Assembly (NCBI RefSeq): GCF_028476545.1
Contig: NW_026731624.1
Span: 201,501-265,500 of the forward strand
Source of the DNA: Physella acuta
Lineage: Eukaryota > Mollusca > Gastropoda > Physidae
DNA length: 64,000 nucleotides
Direction of reading: 5' to 3'
Part shown: positions 26,101 to 41,100 of the stretch, piece after piece
How positions within the stretch are numbered: position 1 is the first letter of the stretch
How the letters are laid out: the number at the start of each line of letters is the position of its first letter
Position numbers and translations under genes: made by a program
Notes under the pieces: model-generated
Told to the model about the DNA's origin: nothing
Seen by the model: only the letters and a program-made list of their open reading frames with translations
The model's database searches: none

Positions 26101-29100
26101 TGTCTTGTTACAGAAGGCACTGCTGTTTGTTTTACACTGACATGATTGCAAGCACTGGAATCCATATCTCCACTCTTCACATTCTGGGATTTAAAAGTTA
26201 CATAATTTATTTCATATACATTTTTCATAAATTCTATCAAACTGATAAAATTGAATACACTTTTTATTCCTAGCAAAAATGTTAAGGCAAAATCTGAAAA
26301 AGTTTATAATGAACTTAAATATTCATAATAAAACACTTGTGATTGCAAATACAAAAATAAACTATGCATATTTAGATTACCTTGACAATTGTTAATAATC
26401 ATCCTATAACCAGCACGACATGAACATTGATAACTGCCATCTGTGTTGGTACATATCTGCTCACAAGGGTTGGTAGTACACTCATCACGATCTGTGACAT
26501 CAATATAAATATTTTTTTTTACATTATGGAATTTTTACTTTTAAACAACCAAATATAAATATACTTTTGAAATTATGGAATTTTTACTTTTAAACAACCA
26601 AATATTTTATAAACAGTAAATAGATATCCAATTTAGTACATTTGAACTTAATTTAAAATTAGTAAAAAAGAAAACTTTTGCTGTTTGCTATAACAGAGCC
26701 AATTACACAAACGTCTCTTTTTCACGTGCTTATTATTTAACAATAATATATATTTTAACAAATGCAATTGATGCTATCTATATATACCTTTGTAGTCTAT
26801 TAATAAGTAAAAGATTTACTAAGAAAAATAGTCTACTATGTTATTACCTTAATTGTTATATTTAGAAATGTTAGAAATTAATTACCTAAACACTTTGTTC
26901 TGTCTGCAGGATCTATAGTGTAGCCTTCACCACAAGTGCAAGTATAACTTCCTATTAGGTTGGTGCAGTTTTGTTGACATAAAGAACTTGCATTATAGCA
27001 TTCATCTATGTCTGGGGGAAAATGTATTTAATAAAAATTGATAGCTTTAGAAAAATACTTTATTAATCAATTTTCATAAAATATTGAAAAACCAAAACAT
27101 ATTCTTTTGTCAAATTCAGCTTTGTAGTAGAAATTATTAGATAAAACTGATTTAAAAATAACCACCAAAGTTAAAAAAAAATTCCTTCAACCTTCACAAG
27201 AATGTGAAGCTTGACTCCATAAATATCCAGCATCGCACATGCAGTCGTAGGAGCCCATAGTGTTTCTACATGTAGAATGTGTAGGACAGTTATGTTGCAT
27301 CTGACACTCATCAACATCTGCTGCACAATCGGAGCCTGCCCAGCCAATGCTACATTCACATGCACCACTTATTTTGTTGCACTGACGTGTTGTTGCTTGA
27401 TTACACTGACAAGTTCCTGAGCACCCTGTTCCAAATGTACCATTGTCGCAGTCTGAAAAAAAATATCTTTTAACATAGACATTGGCAAAATTGCATTGAT
27501 AGAAACAAACCTTTAAAAGAAAAGCATTGTCAATAAATGTAGACATTTTATAAATGTTGAAATAAAAATAGAATTAACATTTTATTAAAATTTTAGAATT
27601 GAACTTATTTTTAAAGTAGACATGAAAAGATTACCATTGCAGCTGACACCATCTGTGGCCAGTTTTTGACCTGCATTACACATGCAATCAAAACTTGTAT
27701 TGCTTCTGGTTTCTATGCAATTCACTGCACACTTGCTTTTTGCACACAAGTCAATATCTGAGAAAGTTTCAACATTTTTACAAATTTTGACTTACAAAAC
27801 GAATTTTATTCAAATTCCTTAAAATTTTAGTGAAATTTGTATAATAGCTATGAAAATGTGTTCATGTTTATAATATGTTGATTACTAGATTAGTAATTTG
27901 GTTGAATGTATTTTTATTTTCATTATTTCATAATAGAGATTAAGATAAAAAAATTAACAAAGTGATGACAATGATGAAAATGTGTACCTAGACATTGGGA
28001 GCTGTTGGTTGAAGACAGGACCATTCCATTTGGACAGTGGCAGATATCTGTGTTGTTAGTGTGTGTGCAGTAATGGCTGCAGTTCTTTGAGGTGCACACA
28101 GTTGCAGCTAACCAAAAAAATTATTTGTCTAAACATACTAATAAATCATATATATTATTTAAAAAGTTCAGAAATTTTTTAACACCAAAGCATATAACAT
28201 TGATAGTGTGAACAGCAATGTTTAGAATATTAAAGAAATCAAAGAAAATATGACTAATTACTGGCAACACAAATCCAGGTTTATTCACTATCTAGGCCTA
28301 ACTATAATAAATACTTTACAATTTTGTTTAACTTGAAATTTTTGTTCCAAGCCAGAATAAAGTAAGTACTGTGTTCATAGTTTCCAATATTTGCTAGAAA
28401 ATGTGAGATTATCTTCCAGGTGAATTACCTTTACAAGAAATCCCATCCAGCTGTAAGACAAAGCCTGCGACACATGAGCACCTGTAGCTTCCTTCCATGT
28501 TGTAACAATTCTGCTCACATTGTGATATGCCAGACTGGCATTCATTTAGGTCTGAAATTTCATTTGTTTAAATACAAGCTGGCTAAATAGAGATTTTTGT
28601 AACATTTTTTTTCTATTATTGTAATAAAGAAACTACACAGGATCAATGTAGTATAAACACACAAAAATTCTGTTGTTGTTTACCTTTGCAAATCCCATTT
28701 TCATAGCTGAAACCACTGTAACAGGAACAAACAAAACCTCCATCTTTATTTTCACAATCTTGGTCACAAGTGTTCAGGCTACTAATGGAGCATTCATCAA
28801 CATCTAAAAATAGGAAACAGAGTGATATATTTCATTCACAACATGAATTTTGTTTAGAAAAAAAAATTATTGCTTTTTTAATCTGTTTTCATTTATTACC
28901 AATTATTTTCATTTGGAAATATTTAATAACTACAATTTTCACACAAAAAACTTAGGTTTTAGCACTATTAGGGGACATGGATTAAACATAAAAAAAAAGA
29001 TTAAAATAAAAAGTTATTACCTTGACAAAAGCCATTTTTGCGCTCAAAACCATTCTTACATTTGCAGACGGCGTTTCCATTTTCATTGACACAAGTTTCA

Positions 29101-32100
29101 TTTAACTGACATGTGACACGGCTGACAGTACATTCATCAACTGAAACCTCACAATGCACTCCTGTGCCGAGAATTTTAAAATTTTATTTTTCTTTCTTTA
29201 AAAAACATAATTAATAATAAAATGTGTTTTAATAAGATTGTTAAAAAAACAAAAATAAAATAATTATAAATTTTAAAAATTTTCACTTGCTTTCATTAAG
29301 TTAAAACCAATCTGACCTGTATAGCCAGCCTTGCAAATGCATCCTCTGGTATTATCACAGTAGCTGGCTCCTATTCCACAGCTACAATCTTGTAAACAAC
29401 CAGATCCCCATGTTCCCCCAGAGCAATCTTAAAAATGTTACAACAAGAGGGGCAAGTTTACTTCCATTATTAGAAAATATAAGGAAACAATATTTTCAAC
29501 AATTTAAAACAAACAGAGCAAGTTTACCTTTGTTATTAGTAAATTAAAGAAAACAATATTTTCAGCAATTTAAAACAAACAGAGCAAGTTTACTTTCATT
29601 ATTAGAAAATATAAGGAAATAATATTTTCAACAATTTAAAACAAACAGAGCAAGTTTACTTTCATTATTAGAAAATATAAGGAAACAATATTTTCAATAA
29701 TTTAAAACAAACAGAGCAAGTTTACTTTCATTATTAGAAATTATAAGGAAACAAGATTTTCAATAACTTAAAACAAACAGAGCAAGTTTACTTTCATTAT
29801 TAGAAATTATAAGGAAATAATATTTTCAACCATTTAAAACAAGCGTGGCAAGTTTATTTTCATTAAAATAATATATATGGTAACAATATTTTCACAATTT
29901 AAAATAACAAAAATGGTTAAAAAAGAAATGAACTGACTTGTACAAGTTCTTTTATCATTTTCTAGTTTAGAACCATCTGGGCAAGTGCATGTGTATCCCC
30001 CATCAGAGTTGCTGCACCCCTCCTTGTATGTGCAGTCGTTTGTTGAGGCTGCTGCACACTCATCAATGTCTTTAAGAATTTAACATCATCATTAACAAAA
30101 AAAATTAACTAGAACCATTTTTACAATGTATTTTTATATTTTAGAATATTCAAATTGAAAGCATGAAACAGTGGACAAACCTTCACAAGTCTCTACTAAT
30201 AAGTAAGAAACAGTGGACAAAACTTCACAAGTCTCTACCAATAATTAAGAAACAGTGGACAAACCTTCACAAGTCTCTACCAAAAAGTAAGAAACAGTGG
30301 ACGAACCTTCACAAGTCTCTACCAATGAGAAACAGTAGACAAACCTTCACAAGTCTCTACCAAAAAGTAAGAAACAGTGGACAAACCTTCACAAGTCTCT
30401 ACCAAAAAGTAAGAAACAGTGGACAAACCTTCACAAGTCTCTCTACCAACCAGACGATACCCCCTGGGACAGAGACAGGTTGTGGTGTTGTCGGAATCTC
30501 TTCTACAACCATGGCTGCAGTTAAGGTTCTCTCCCTTACACATGTCTTGCTCTATATTAGCAAATAAATGAATACTTTTATTTTAAAATTTGAAAATACT
30601 ATTAACTTTTATTGGTGTCTAGCAGTAAATGAAACTTCTGAACATTTATATTGGTAACTAGAAATTCTGATGCTCAGATCTATCAGATATGACACAGTTA
30701 ATTCCATACTACTTCAACATTTACCACATAATCCCCTCTAATATACATGTTACAGATGTCTATTTCATATGTGCTAAAGACTGAAATGTCATAAAAAGGT
30801 ACTATAATTTTATCACCCATCCATCTTCCCACCATCCTAAAGTATTTCACAGTTAGATGTGACTTATTACTGTAACCCACCTAAAACATCTCACAGTTAC
30901 ATGTGACTTATTATTGTAACCCACCAAATTACTGTAACCCACCTAATTACTGTAACCCACCTAATTACTGTAACCCACCTAATTACTGTAACCCACCTAA
31001 AAGACAACGATGACGGTCATCTCCGAGGACGTATCCTGTCTGACATTTACAGTTGTAACCTCCTGGAATGTTTTCACACACCTGATCGCACTCGTCAGTA
31101 TGGCTGGTACACTCATTTACATCTGATGGTTGTATCATAGATACATTTTTTTTAAACATTAATTTCGTTTTTATGTTTTTAAATACACCAGAAGTAAAGA
31201 GTTATTTTACGTTTTAGAATGGCAAACATGACTTTTTTAATATTAAAAATATTTACTACTTTTCATAATTATTTTTTTTCTATATTCTCTAAAACCTTGA
31301 GACTTTGAAAATACTATCAAACTTTCAACACATTGTTTAAAAACTTTAATTTATTTAAACGAGTTTTAATAACAAAAAACTTAAACTTTAAACATAATAT
31401 TATGTTAATAATGTGATAAAAATTGAAAAGAAAATAGATCTACCTGAACAAAGGAAATTAACTCTGACAAATCCTTGTTTACATTCACACCTGTAGCTTC
31501 CCACATTATTGATGCACATCTCAGATGCTGCGTCACATCTGCTGACAGCCTGGGAATCTAGGCACTCATTCTGATCTGCAGATACGTATATTTATGTATT
31601 AAAACATTCATTTACACTGAATTGTAGAAAGCTGTATGAATATATTAAAACATTAATTTACACTGATTTAAATTAACTTAGACAATTTAAACAACCTAGA
31701 CAGGGTAAAATAATAATTTTCAGTTTTTTTTAAAAATAAATACTATGTGCAAATATGACTGCTTCAACTGATGTGTGGTGGAATGAAGCTGCACAATAGT
31801 TTCCACTAACCTGTACAGTTCCCATTTATCATTTCAAGTCCAGTAGAACATTGACAGCTGTAGGTGCCTAATCCATTCACACAAGTAGTTCCAACAGGAC
31901 AAATGTCTGTCTGTAAACATTCATCTACATCAACATCACAGTTGGGACCTGACCAGCTGACGTCACACACACAACCCCTCACTGTGTTGCATGTCCCGTG
32001 GTTGTGGCAGTCACACATTGACAGACAGCTGTCTCCATAGTAGGGTGGGCTACAGGCTAGACATAAATAAAACTACATGTTGTCAAAACACATTGACAGA

Positions 32101-35100
32101 CAGCTGTTTCCATAGTAGGGTGGGCTACAGGCTAGACATAAATAAAACTACATGTTGTCAAAACACATTGACAGACAGCTGTCTCCATAGTAGGGTGGGC
32201 TACAGGCTAGACATAAATAAAACTAAATTTGTCAACACACATTGACAGACAGCTGTCTCCATAGTAGGGTGGGCTACAGGCTAGACATAAATAAAACTAA
32301 ATTTGTCAACACACATTGACAGACAGCTGTCTCCATAGTAGGGTGGGCTACAGGCTAAACATAAATAAAACTACATGTTGTCAAAACACATTGACAGACA
32401 GCTGTCTCCATAGTAGGGTGGGCTACAGGCTAGACATAAATAAAACTAAATTTGTCAACACACATTGACAGACAGCTGTCTCCATAGTAGGGTGGGCTAC
32501 AGGCTAGACATAAATAAAACTACATGTTGTCAAAACACATTGACAGACAGCTGTCTCCATAGTAGGGTGGGCTACAGGCTAGACATAAATAAAACTAAAT
32601 TTGTCAACACACATTGACAGACAGCTGTCTCCATAGTAGGGTGGGCTACAGGCTAAACATAAATAAAACTACATGTTGTCAAAACACATTGACAGACAGC
32701 TGTCTCCATAGTAGGGTGGGCTACAGGCTAGACATAAATAAAACTAAATTTGTCAACACACATTGACAGACAGCTGTCTCCATAGTAGGGTGGGCTACAG
32801 GCTAGACATAAATAAAACTACATGTTGTCAAAACACATTGACAGACAGCTGTCTCCATAGTAGGGTGGGCTACAGGCTAGACATAAATAAAACTAAATTT
32901 GTCAACACACATTGACAGACAGCTGTCTCCATAGTAGGGTGGGCTACAGGCTAAACATAAATAAAACTACATGTTGTCAAAACACATTGACAGACAGCTG
33001 TCTCCATAGTAGGGTGGGCTACAGGCTAGACATAAATAAAACTAAATTTGTCAACACACATTGACAGACAGCTGTCTCCATAGTAGGGTGGGCTACAGGC
33101 TAGACATAAATAAAACTAAATTTGTCAACACACATTGACAGACAGCTGTCTCCATAGTAGGGTGGGCTACAGGCTAGACATAAATAAATCTAAACTTGTC
33201 AACAAAAACATTGAACTATACAAGAAAAAATTTTTCACAATTAACTAATGAAGTAAGAATCATAGCTGTAAAGGAAGTTTAACCTAGCAAACAATAACAA
33301 ACTAAATGCTCAGTCCATCTAAACAACACAGCTTAAATTGAAGGGTGATAGAAACTATTATATTTACTAGCTATATAGTTATCTTGATTACAAAATTATA
33401 GGAATTAGTATTAAAAAATTTGTAGCCAGTGACTTGATGAACTTACGTGAACATGATACTCCGTCTGGTTTCAGATAATATCCAGCATGACAAGAACACT
33501 GAAACTTTCCTGCAGTGTTTGTGCAAACCTGACTGCAAGGGTTGTTTTTATACTGACACTCATCAATGTCTATTGAGACAATTTTTAAAAAGTTATAAAA
33601 TACTTATCAATGTCTATTGACACAATTTTAACAAAACATTTGACAATACTCATCAATATCTATTGATACAATTTAAACATAAAGTTTTAAGGCACTTATT
33701 AATATCTATTAAGACAAATTAAACAAAACTCTTCCGTAAAAATTATTCTAAAAATTTATTAACCCAACATTTAATTACCTAAATGTAAAATAAAATGTAA
33801 TTATTAAAATATATAATGAGGTAAATGACTGCAATAGCATAGAAGTTAGAGTACCACAGTACCTATACATTTGCTTTGATTGTTAGAATCTAGTTGGTAT
33901 CCTTGATTGCATGTGCATTTTGTTACATTTGTGCCAAAGTCACAAACTTCACATTCCTGGCATGTAAGAGAACTTGAAGAATCTGATTGATTTAAAAATA
34001 TATTTCATTATGGCATTAAATAATCAGTTTTTATGTGCAACATTACTCACAAATTTTCTCAGCTTATTGTCCCTTAAAATAAATTTTATGAACATTTATG
34101 ACTAGGCCAGGCAAGTACAAGGAAAATTAACAAAATTTCAAAAGTTTGCTGAATTTATTGACAAAGTGTGAAATGTCTTTACGCTACAACACATGAACAA
34201 TTGGAGTAAAACTTAACTTTCAGGTTGTATCTTGTAAAAAATTGTCAGTAAACTTACTGGCTGTGCCATGTAAAAATGTCAGTGAACTTACTCAACTGAC
34301 AGGTTCTTCCATCAGGGTTCAGGTAGTAGCCAGGTAGACAGTTGCATGAATAGCTGCCTAAGGTATTCAAGCAGGTGTGTTGGCAGGTAGATGTTCTTTC
34401 TTCACATTCATTAATATCTAGATCACACAAGCATATTAATTCATCCATTAATGTCTAGATCACACAAACATATTAATTCTTTCATTAATGTCTAGATCAC
34501 ACAAACATTAATTCATTCATTAATGTCTAGATCACACAAACATTAATTCATTCATTAATGTCAAGATCACATGAACATATTAATTCATTCATTAATGTCA
34601 AGATCACATGAACATATTAATTCTTTCATTAATGTCTAGATCACACAAGCATATTAATTCATTCATTAATGTCTAGATCCCACAAACATATTAATTCATT
34701 CATTAATATCTAGATCACACAAACATATTAATTCATTCATTAATGTCTAGAACACACACATATATAGAAATCTTAATCACACAGACATAGAAAATAAACC
34801 AGCTAAGTAATAAAGATGTATTATAAATAAATGAAAATCTAACAACAAGAGCAATAATTTTTCAATGTTTATGATAAAAATTGAATGAACAACAACACAC
34901 TTTTTGAATTTCCTAAACTTGAAATTTTTTTTTATATTGAAACAAAACAGACTTTATTTTTTAAACTTTAAAAAAAACTTGACTTTTCATCTCTAATGTA
35001 AAAAAATAATTAAAAAACTCTTTACTCACCCAGGCAAGTGTTGAGGTCAATGGGATCAAGACGGTAGCCATAGCGACAGTGACACGTGTAGGATCCCTCA

Positions 35101-38100
35101 GTGTTTCTACACTCTTGACTGCAGTTATTTTTGTGTATGCATTCATTGATATCTGTACATTAAGCGTGTGTTTTAAATGGTTTTATTTAGGCATTCATTG
35201 ATATCTGTACATTAAGTTTGTGTTTTAAATGGTTTTGTTTAGGCATTCATTGTACATTAAGTTTGTGTTTTAAATGTGTTTTGTAAGCTTTAAAATATAA
35301 AAGATCCATACATATACATTTTTGTGATAAATAGGTATGTACAAGTATAAGCACAATCAGAGTTTAGTTAGTCGTCATCCACTTACCAACACACTGTTCA
35401 AATATTTTCTCAAACCCTGCAGGACATGGACCACAAGTGTAGCCTTTGGTGCTGTTTCCTTGTTCAGCTGCTGTCAAGTCAGTGCATGTCTGACCTTTGG
35501 AGCACGGCTGCTGCTCACACGCATCCAGCTCTCTCTCACAGTCTTGGCCTGTCAACAAATATTTACATCAGGTTACCAGCTTTAGGATGATTGCTGAAAA
35601 TACTCTGATTCAAATGCAATGTACATTTAATGCCTAGTAGCAAACTTTAAGTTGTGGTTCTTTAAGCAAACATATAGTCCTATCAAAATGGCCTGCCAAT
35701 GAACTACTTTAGATAGATAAATAAGATAAAAATATTTGAATTTGGGAAAAATGTAGAGCTACGTATTGAACATGAGCTAAATCTTAGCAAATTTGTACAT
35801 TTTATATATTTTATGTAAGATGCTCTGTTCTAAATGTTTTTATGTTTTTTAATTTAGGCGTATATTTATACATCTATGGACATATCTTGTAAACAACTTA
35901 AAAGCTTAGTCGTCGTCCCCCCCCCCCCTCGCAAAATATATAGTTACATTTTGCCACAAAAAAACTTGAATGGCTTGATCTGCTTATTTATAACATATCT
36001 AATACTAAATTTGAATATTTCTAGAGAATTATAACTAAACTTATAAGGAAAAATTTAGAATTAACTCTAAATAGTTGAGAGTAATATTACAATACTAGTA
36101 GATCAGCATGAAGTTTGAATATTACCTGTGTAAGCTGCATAGCAGAGACAAGTAAGAACTTTGTAATAATCATTGTCATTGGTCATCTGTCTTACAGTGT
36201 TTTCTGAACAAATGCCATGCTTATTGCAATGTGGGCACAATGTTATGGGAATGTAGAGGACAGAGGAATATGCTCCTTTAGAATCATATGCCCTTATTCT
36301 GTTGATATCAAAGTTATTGGAAATTATGAGCAAATTCATTTAAAAGCAAATACTCATTCTTTTCTATATTAAAACAATAACATGAAAAAACAAAATTTAT
36401 AATTGTTGCACAAAAAAAACAAGGTAGATTCAACAGATTTCATTAAAAAAATAAAAACTTAATAACCCTTTAAGTATTTTCTGATAAGAATTTTCTTCCA
36501 AAATAAAAATAAATAACTATCAAAACCAAACTCTCCTTACCCTAAAGGGGAATTATGTGTAAGATTAGGGAAGTAACTGATTGTTCCATTCTGATTTATT
36601 GTTATGCCACTTGTGTTATCAAAAACTTCATAAAAGATTTCATCTCCATCTGCATCATTTCCTATTACTTGAATTAGGTTCACAACATCTTGGTAAACCA
36701 AAATTTGAGAGTTGCTTCCCATTTCAATGTTTAAAGTTGGAGGATTGTTTTCTAGAAATAGAAATAAGATCAATGTAGATGTATTTATCATATTGAATTA
36801 TACTTTAATTTATTTTAAATATGCTTATCAGTTGTTTTTATCCATTTCTTAATGATTTTTTTAAATATTATAAATAAATGAACAATTTTCAGCATAAAAT
36901 TTATAATTACAAACACAGGTTTTTTTTAAAAAAAAATTTTATCTTAATCACTCACTCAAAACATTTATCAATGCATCCATTTGAGTGTTTGAATCTTTTG
37001 TTTCTTGTGCAAAAGTTTTGTCATTAGTAGCAGCATAATCAAACAAGCATGCATCATTGTCTGCTCCACATAAATCTTTAGCCCTAGCCAACACGTCTGA
37101 AGCTATTTCATCCCTGAACATTGGCAGGAAATCAGGGAGACACTTTCTTGATGTTATCCTGCCATTACCAGAAAACACTGAATCACTTTCTGTAACTTCA
37201 TCTGTGAAGAGTACAATAATGTTTAGGCTCTGTTACTAAAATAGAAAACTATAAAGTAGTTTACTCTAATGTTAATTACTTCAGCAAGTATTGTTGTAAC
37301 TAAAACAGAACACTTAACAATATGAGTAATACAGTCACAGGTATGGACGTAATGATCCTACTTACAATAGCGAGCAAACTGCACAAAAATTTCTCTCTCA
37401 GTCAGGTTTGCAGGTAGAACTGTGCCATTAGGTAATGTGAATTCATCATCCAATCGATCATTGAAATTTCCTAGCAGACCTCTTGTCTGGGTTTTGACTG
37501 ACTTGTCAACCTCCATTTCAAGTTTTAGACTTTTGACACCAACAGAAACTTTTATTGACACTCCTAAGATATAGCATTTTTCAATGCAGAAAATAAAAGT
37601 TGAACACAAATTGTATGCTCTTTTAATTTCCTTTTAATAAAATACTTTTAAAGTTTTTAAAACTTACCACAGCCAAAGGTAGCCACAACAATGGTTGCAT
37701 TGTTACTGTTCAATCTTCTAACATCAATAAAATTGTCCATCATTTGGAAATTGTAATCATTGTAGAAATCCAGGGTCAAATCTCTGTCATTAGCACTAAT
37801 TATCATAGCTGTAAAATCAAATTTATTTCAATATATACAAGAAATCAAACAAACATTATTTTGAATAGGCCTATAAATTTCAACATATATTTTAAATAGG
37901 CTACATTGCTAGTAGGTGTAAATTACAATTGTATATTTTTAGCCTGATAAATAATGAGAGAAAAAAAAACTATGTTGACATACATGTATTAGAAGATGCC
38001 AGCTCAACTTGATAAATAATGAGAGAAAAAAAACAATGTTGACATACATGTATTAGAAGATGCCAGCTCAACTTGGAATTGAGTAAACTCCCATTCTGTG

Positions 38101-41100
38101 GCTGCAAACCCCACAAAAACTGTAGCATTTGTCAGAGTACCATTCCCTGCTTCAGCTCTCGCTGTTTGTGCCTTAAAATTAGAGACATTTTCTTTTTTAA
38201 TGCAAATGTTTTAGAAAATAAAATATTATAGACATTTTGTTTTTTAATGCAAATGTAAACTAAAGTTTTAGAAAATAAATATTATAAACATTAAGTTTTT
38301 TAATGCAAATATAAACTGAAGTTTGAAAAATAAAATATTATAAACATTAAATTTTTTAAAGCAAATGTAAACTGAAGTTTTAGAAAATAAAACATTATAG
38401 ACATAAAGTTTTTTAATGCAAATGTTTTAGAAAAAAAAATATTATAGACATTACGTTTTTTAATGCAAATGTAAACTGATGTTTTAGAAAATAAAACATT
38501 ATAGACATAAAGTTTTTTAATGCAAATGTTTTAGAAAATAAAACATTGTAGACATTGAGTGTTTTAATGCAAATGTAAACTGAAGTTTAAAAAATCTTAC
38601 TTTATGATTTCTGAACAAACTAACTTTAAATACAAAAAAATGTTCCGTTGACAAAGAAAAGCAATTAAGTAAAGTATGATTAAAAGTTACATTAAAATCT
38701 GTGAAATCAGTATTCATAAAGCTTTATGAAGTTGTTTTGAAATAAATAAATATTAATAACTGCTAAATTAACTAAAAATAACAGAAAAAAGTATGCACTT
38801 AAAATCATATATTTAAATTTTTTTAATGACTTATGTATTAAAGAAGAAACAAATGTAAGCACTACCTGCAGTGTGAAGTTTTTAGACCAGACATCCATGA
38901 GAGTATAAAATCCACATCCATTCATTGTGTATTTTAATCCATCTAAAGTCAACAAATGTGGGTCTCCTAGTGCTGAAGCTAGAAAAATGTAAACAGAATA
39001 AACATTGATTCATTTTAAATGGAAATTAAAAAGCATATTAGTTACACAAATGGGTCCCCTGAAATAATCTCCTGAAAGACATGTAGCTTCATAAATAAAA
39101 GCTTGATTAAACCCCTTTCAAGCGTTATTTTTCAAGAAGCATTTTTCTTGGCACAGATTAGCATGTTTTCCAGATATTTTCCCTCCTCTCTGTTACATGT
39201 AAACTATACATAACTACCACTCAAGCAAGTTGTAAAAAGGTTTTTAAATTGTTTCTTTAAAATCTAAGATACAATATTAAATGCACAGAAAAGTGAAATC
39301 ACCTGGAACAAAGGTGACAATATTAGAGCATCCCATATCAGGGAAAACCTTGTAGAATCTGCCACACATGGCTGCAGTTGATGATTCCTTACAGCACCAG
39401 CCGTGGGCCTGTATGTTTCTCCACGCTTCCTGGTAAAGGTCGTTCTGGGACCACCATGACCACCAGGTCCAGGGGTCACTGTACAGGATGTGTCCAGCAT
39501 CGGCCGAAGCTGGGAGGTATGAGGCTTGTTGCATGGAGCTGTAGAGGTTGTACTCGTTTGCCTGCCCAGTCCTCTTGTAACAGCAAAGCTAGAAAAATAC
39601 AACAGCCATGACACAGTTAATAGAAGTTGGTATGGAAACAAGAGAAGAAAAAATATTAGTAAAAAATATGTGAATATAGTAGGTTTAGTAAGATGGAACT
39701 AATTTGTATTGGGAATAACATTATTAGCATCAAATGCAAAACTAGCCTTAAAATTTTCAACAGAAAAATTTTTTTTTAATTATACTATGACAAAATAACT
39801 GAGTAATAACAATATGTATTACTTTGTTTTAAATTGAAGAACCATATTTAATGCTTCATTATCTCTTAACTATCAAACAAATGAAGTGTCCTTTTTCAAA
39901 GCTGGGAAGAGTAAGTTTAACTGTTTTATTTTCATTTGTTATATTTATTGTTTTATGAGAATTTCTTCTCTAAAAGTTTTTGTTTAATGTGTCACCTTAT
40001 TTCTCGTATTGCCCTGCAAAAGTCTTCTTTTTGCCACTGAACTAATGGCATAGCACTGTATTTCTCCATACTGTCCTCTGGTTTCATACAAGTTCCATTG
40101 AAGACCAAGGCGATCAAGTGAGCATGGGCATTCATACAAGTTTTTTATGTCAGATAAATATTTTGTATTTGACATCAATGATTTATGGTTACAAACATAG
40201 TTCTGGCATTTCCTATCTGAAGATGTAGCTCTTCCAATGGAATACGTCATAATGCCATTTATACCTGTTAAAGTAAAAACTCCATTAATTACTGATTGAG
40301 TAGCATCTTACCACAATCTACAACACAAGCTGAACATTTTTAGTAGGTCAAAGATTTTAAAGCCATAACGTTTAAGACGTTGCCCGATCAATACAATTTA
40401 AACCCAAATATAGCTAACAATTAAGTAGAACATCTGTTGTCTTACCTGTGTTTCCTTTCAAATCAGAGATCATAGCAACCATTTGCGAATTCACAATGTC
40501 AAGTTCCATTATGTCTGTATCAGCTACATAACCAATTTTAATTATTCTACCAGGGACATATTTCCAATTCATCAACCCATGCTGGTATACAAAAATTGCA
40601 TATGATCTTTCTTCATCTAAAATAAAAAAATTACATAAAAAACATTAACCAACAAAACAAAAATTTATAAGGCAATAACAAAATTAGTTTCAGCTGTTTT
40701 ATTTAAGGATGCATATGTCTTGGGAGCCAGCCAGGTTTTTTATGGGAGGGGGGGAAGGAATTTTGTTTTAATAAATTAACTTAGTTGGAGAATCAGATAT
40801 TTTATTACAAAATAGAGTACCCATTTAGTTAATTGTGTAATAGCAGTTTAGTGATTTCAAGGGAGCTCAAATCTTATCACCCACATAAGCAAGTTTCATT
40901 GTTATTTTTTGAGGAAGACATTAAAAAAAAAAATTAAAAAATAAAAACTACCTCATAACAAATTTGTAGTATGCCAAAACATTTGACAACTTTTAAATTT
41001 ATTTTATACTAAAAAATAAAAAATAAAAAAACTGTATGAAAGAAAAAAAATTTTTATAATATTAAAAAACAAAAATTATTTAATGCCATATTTAAAAAAA

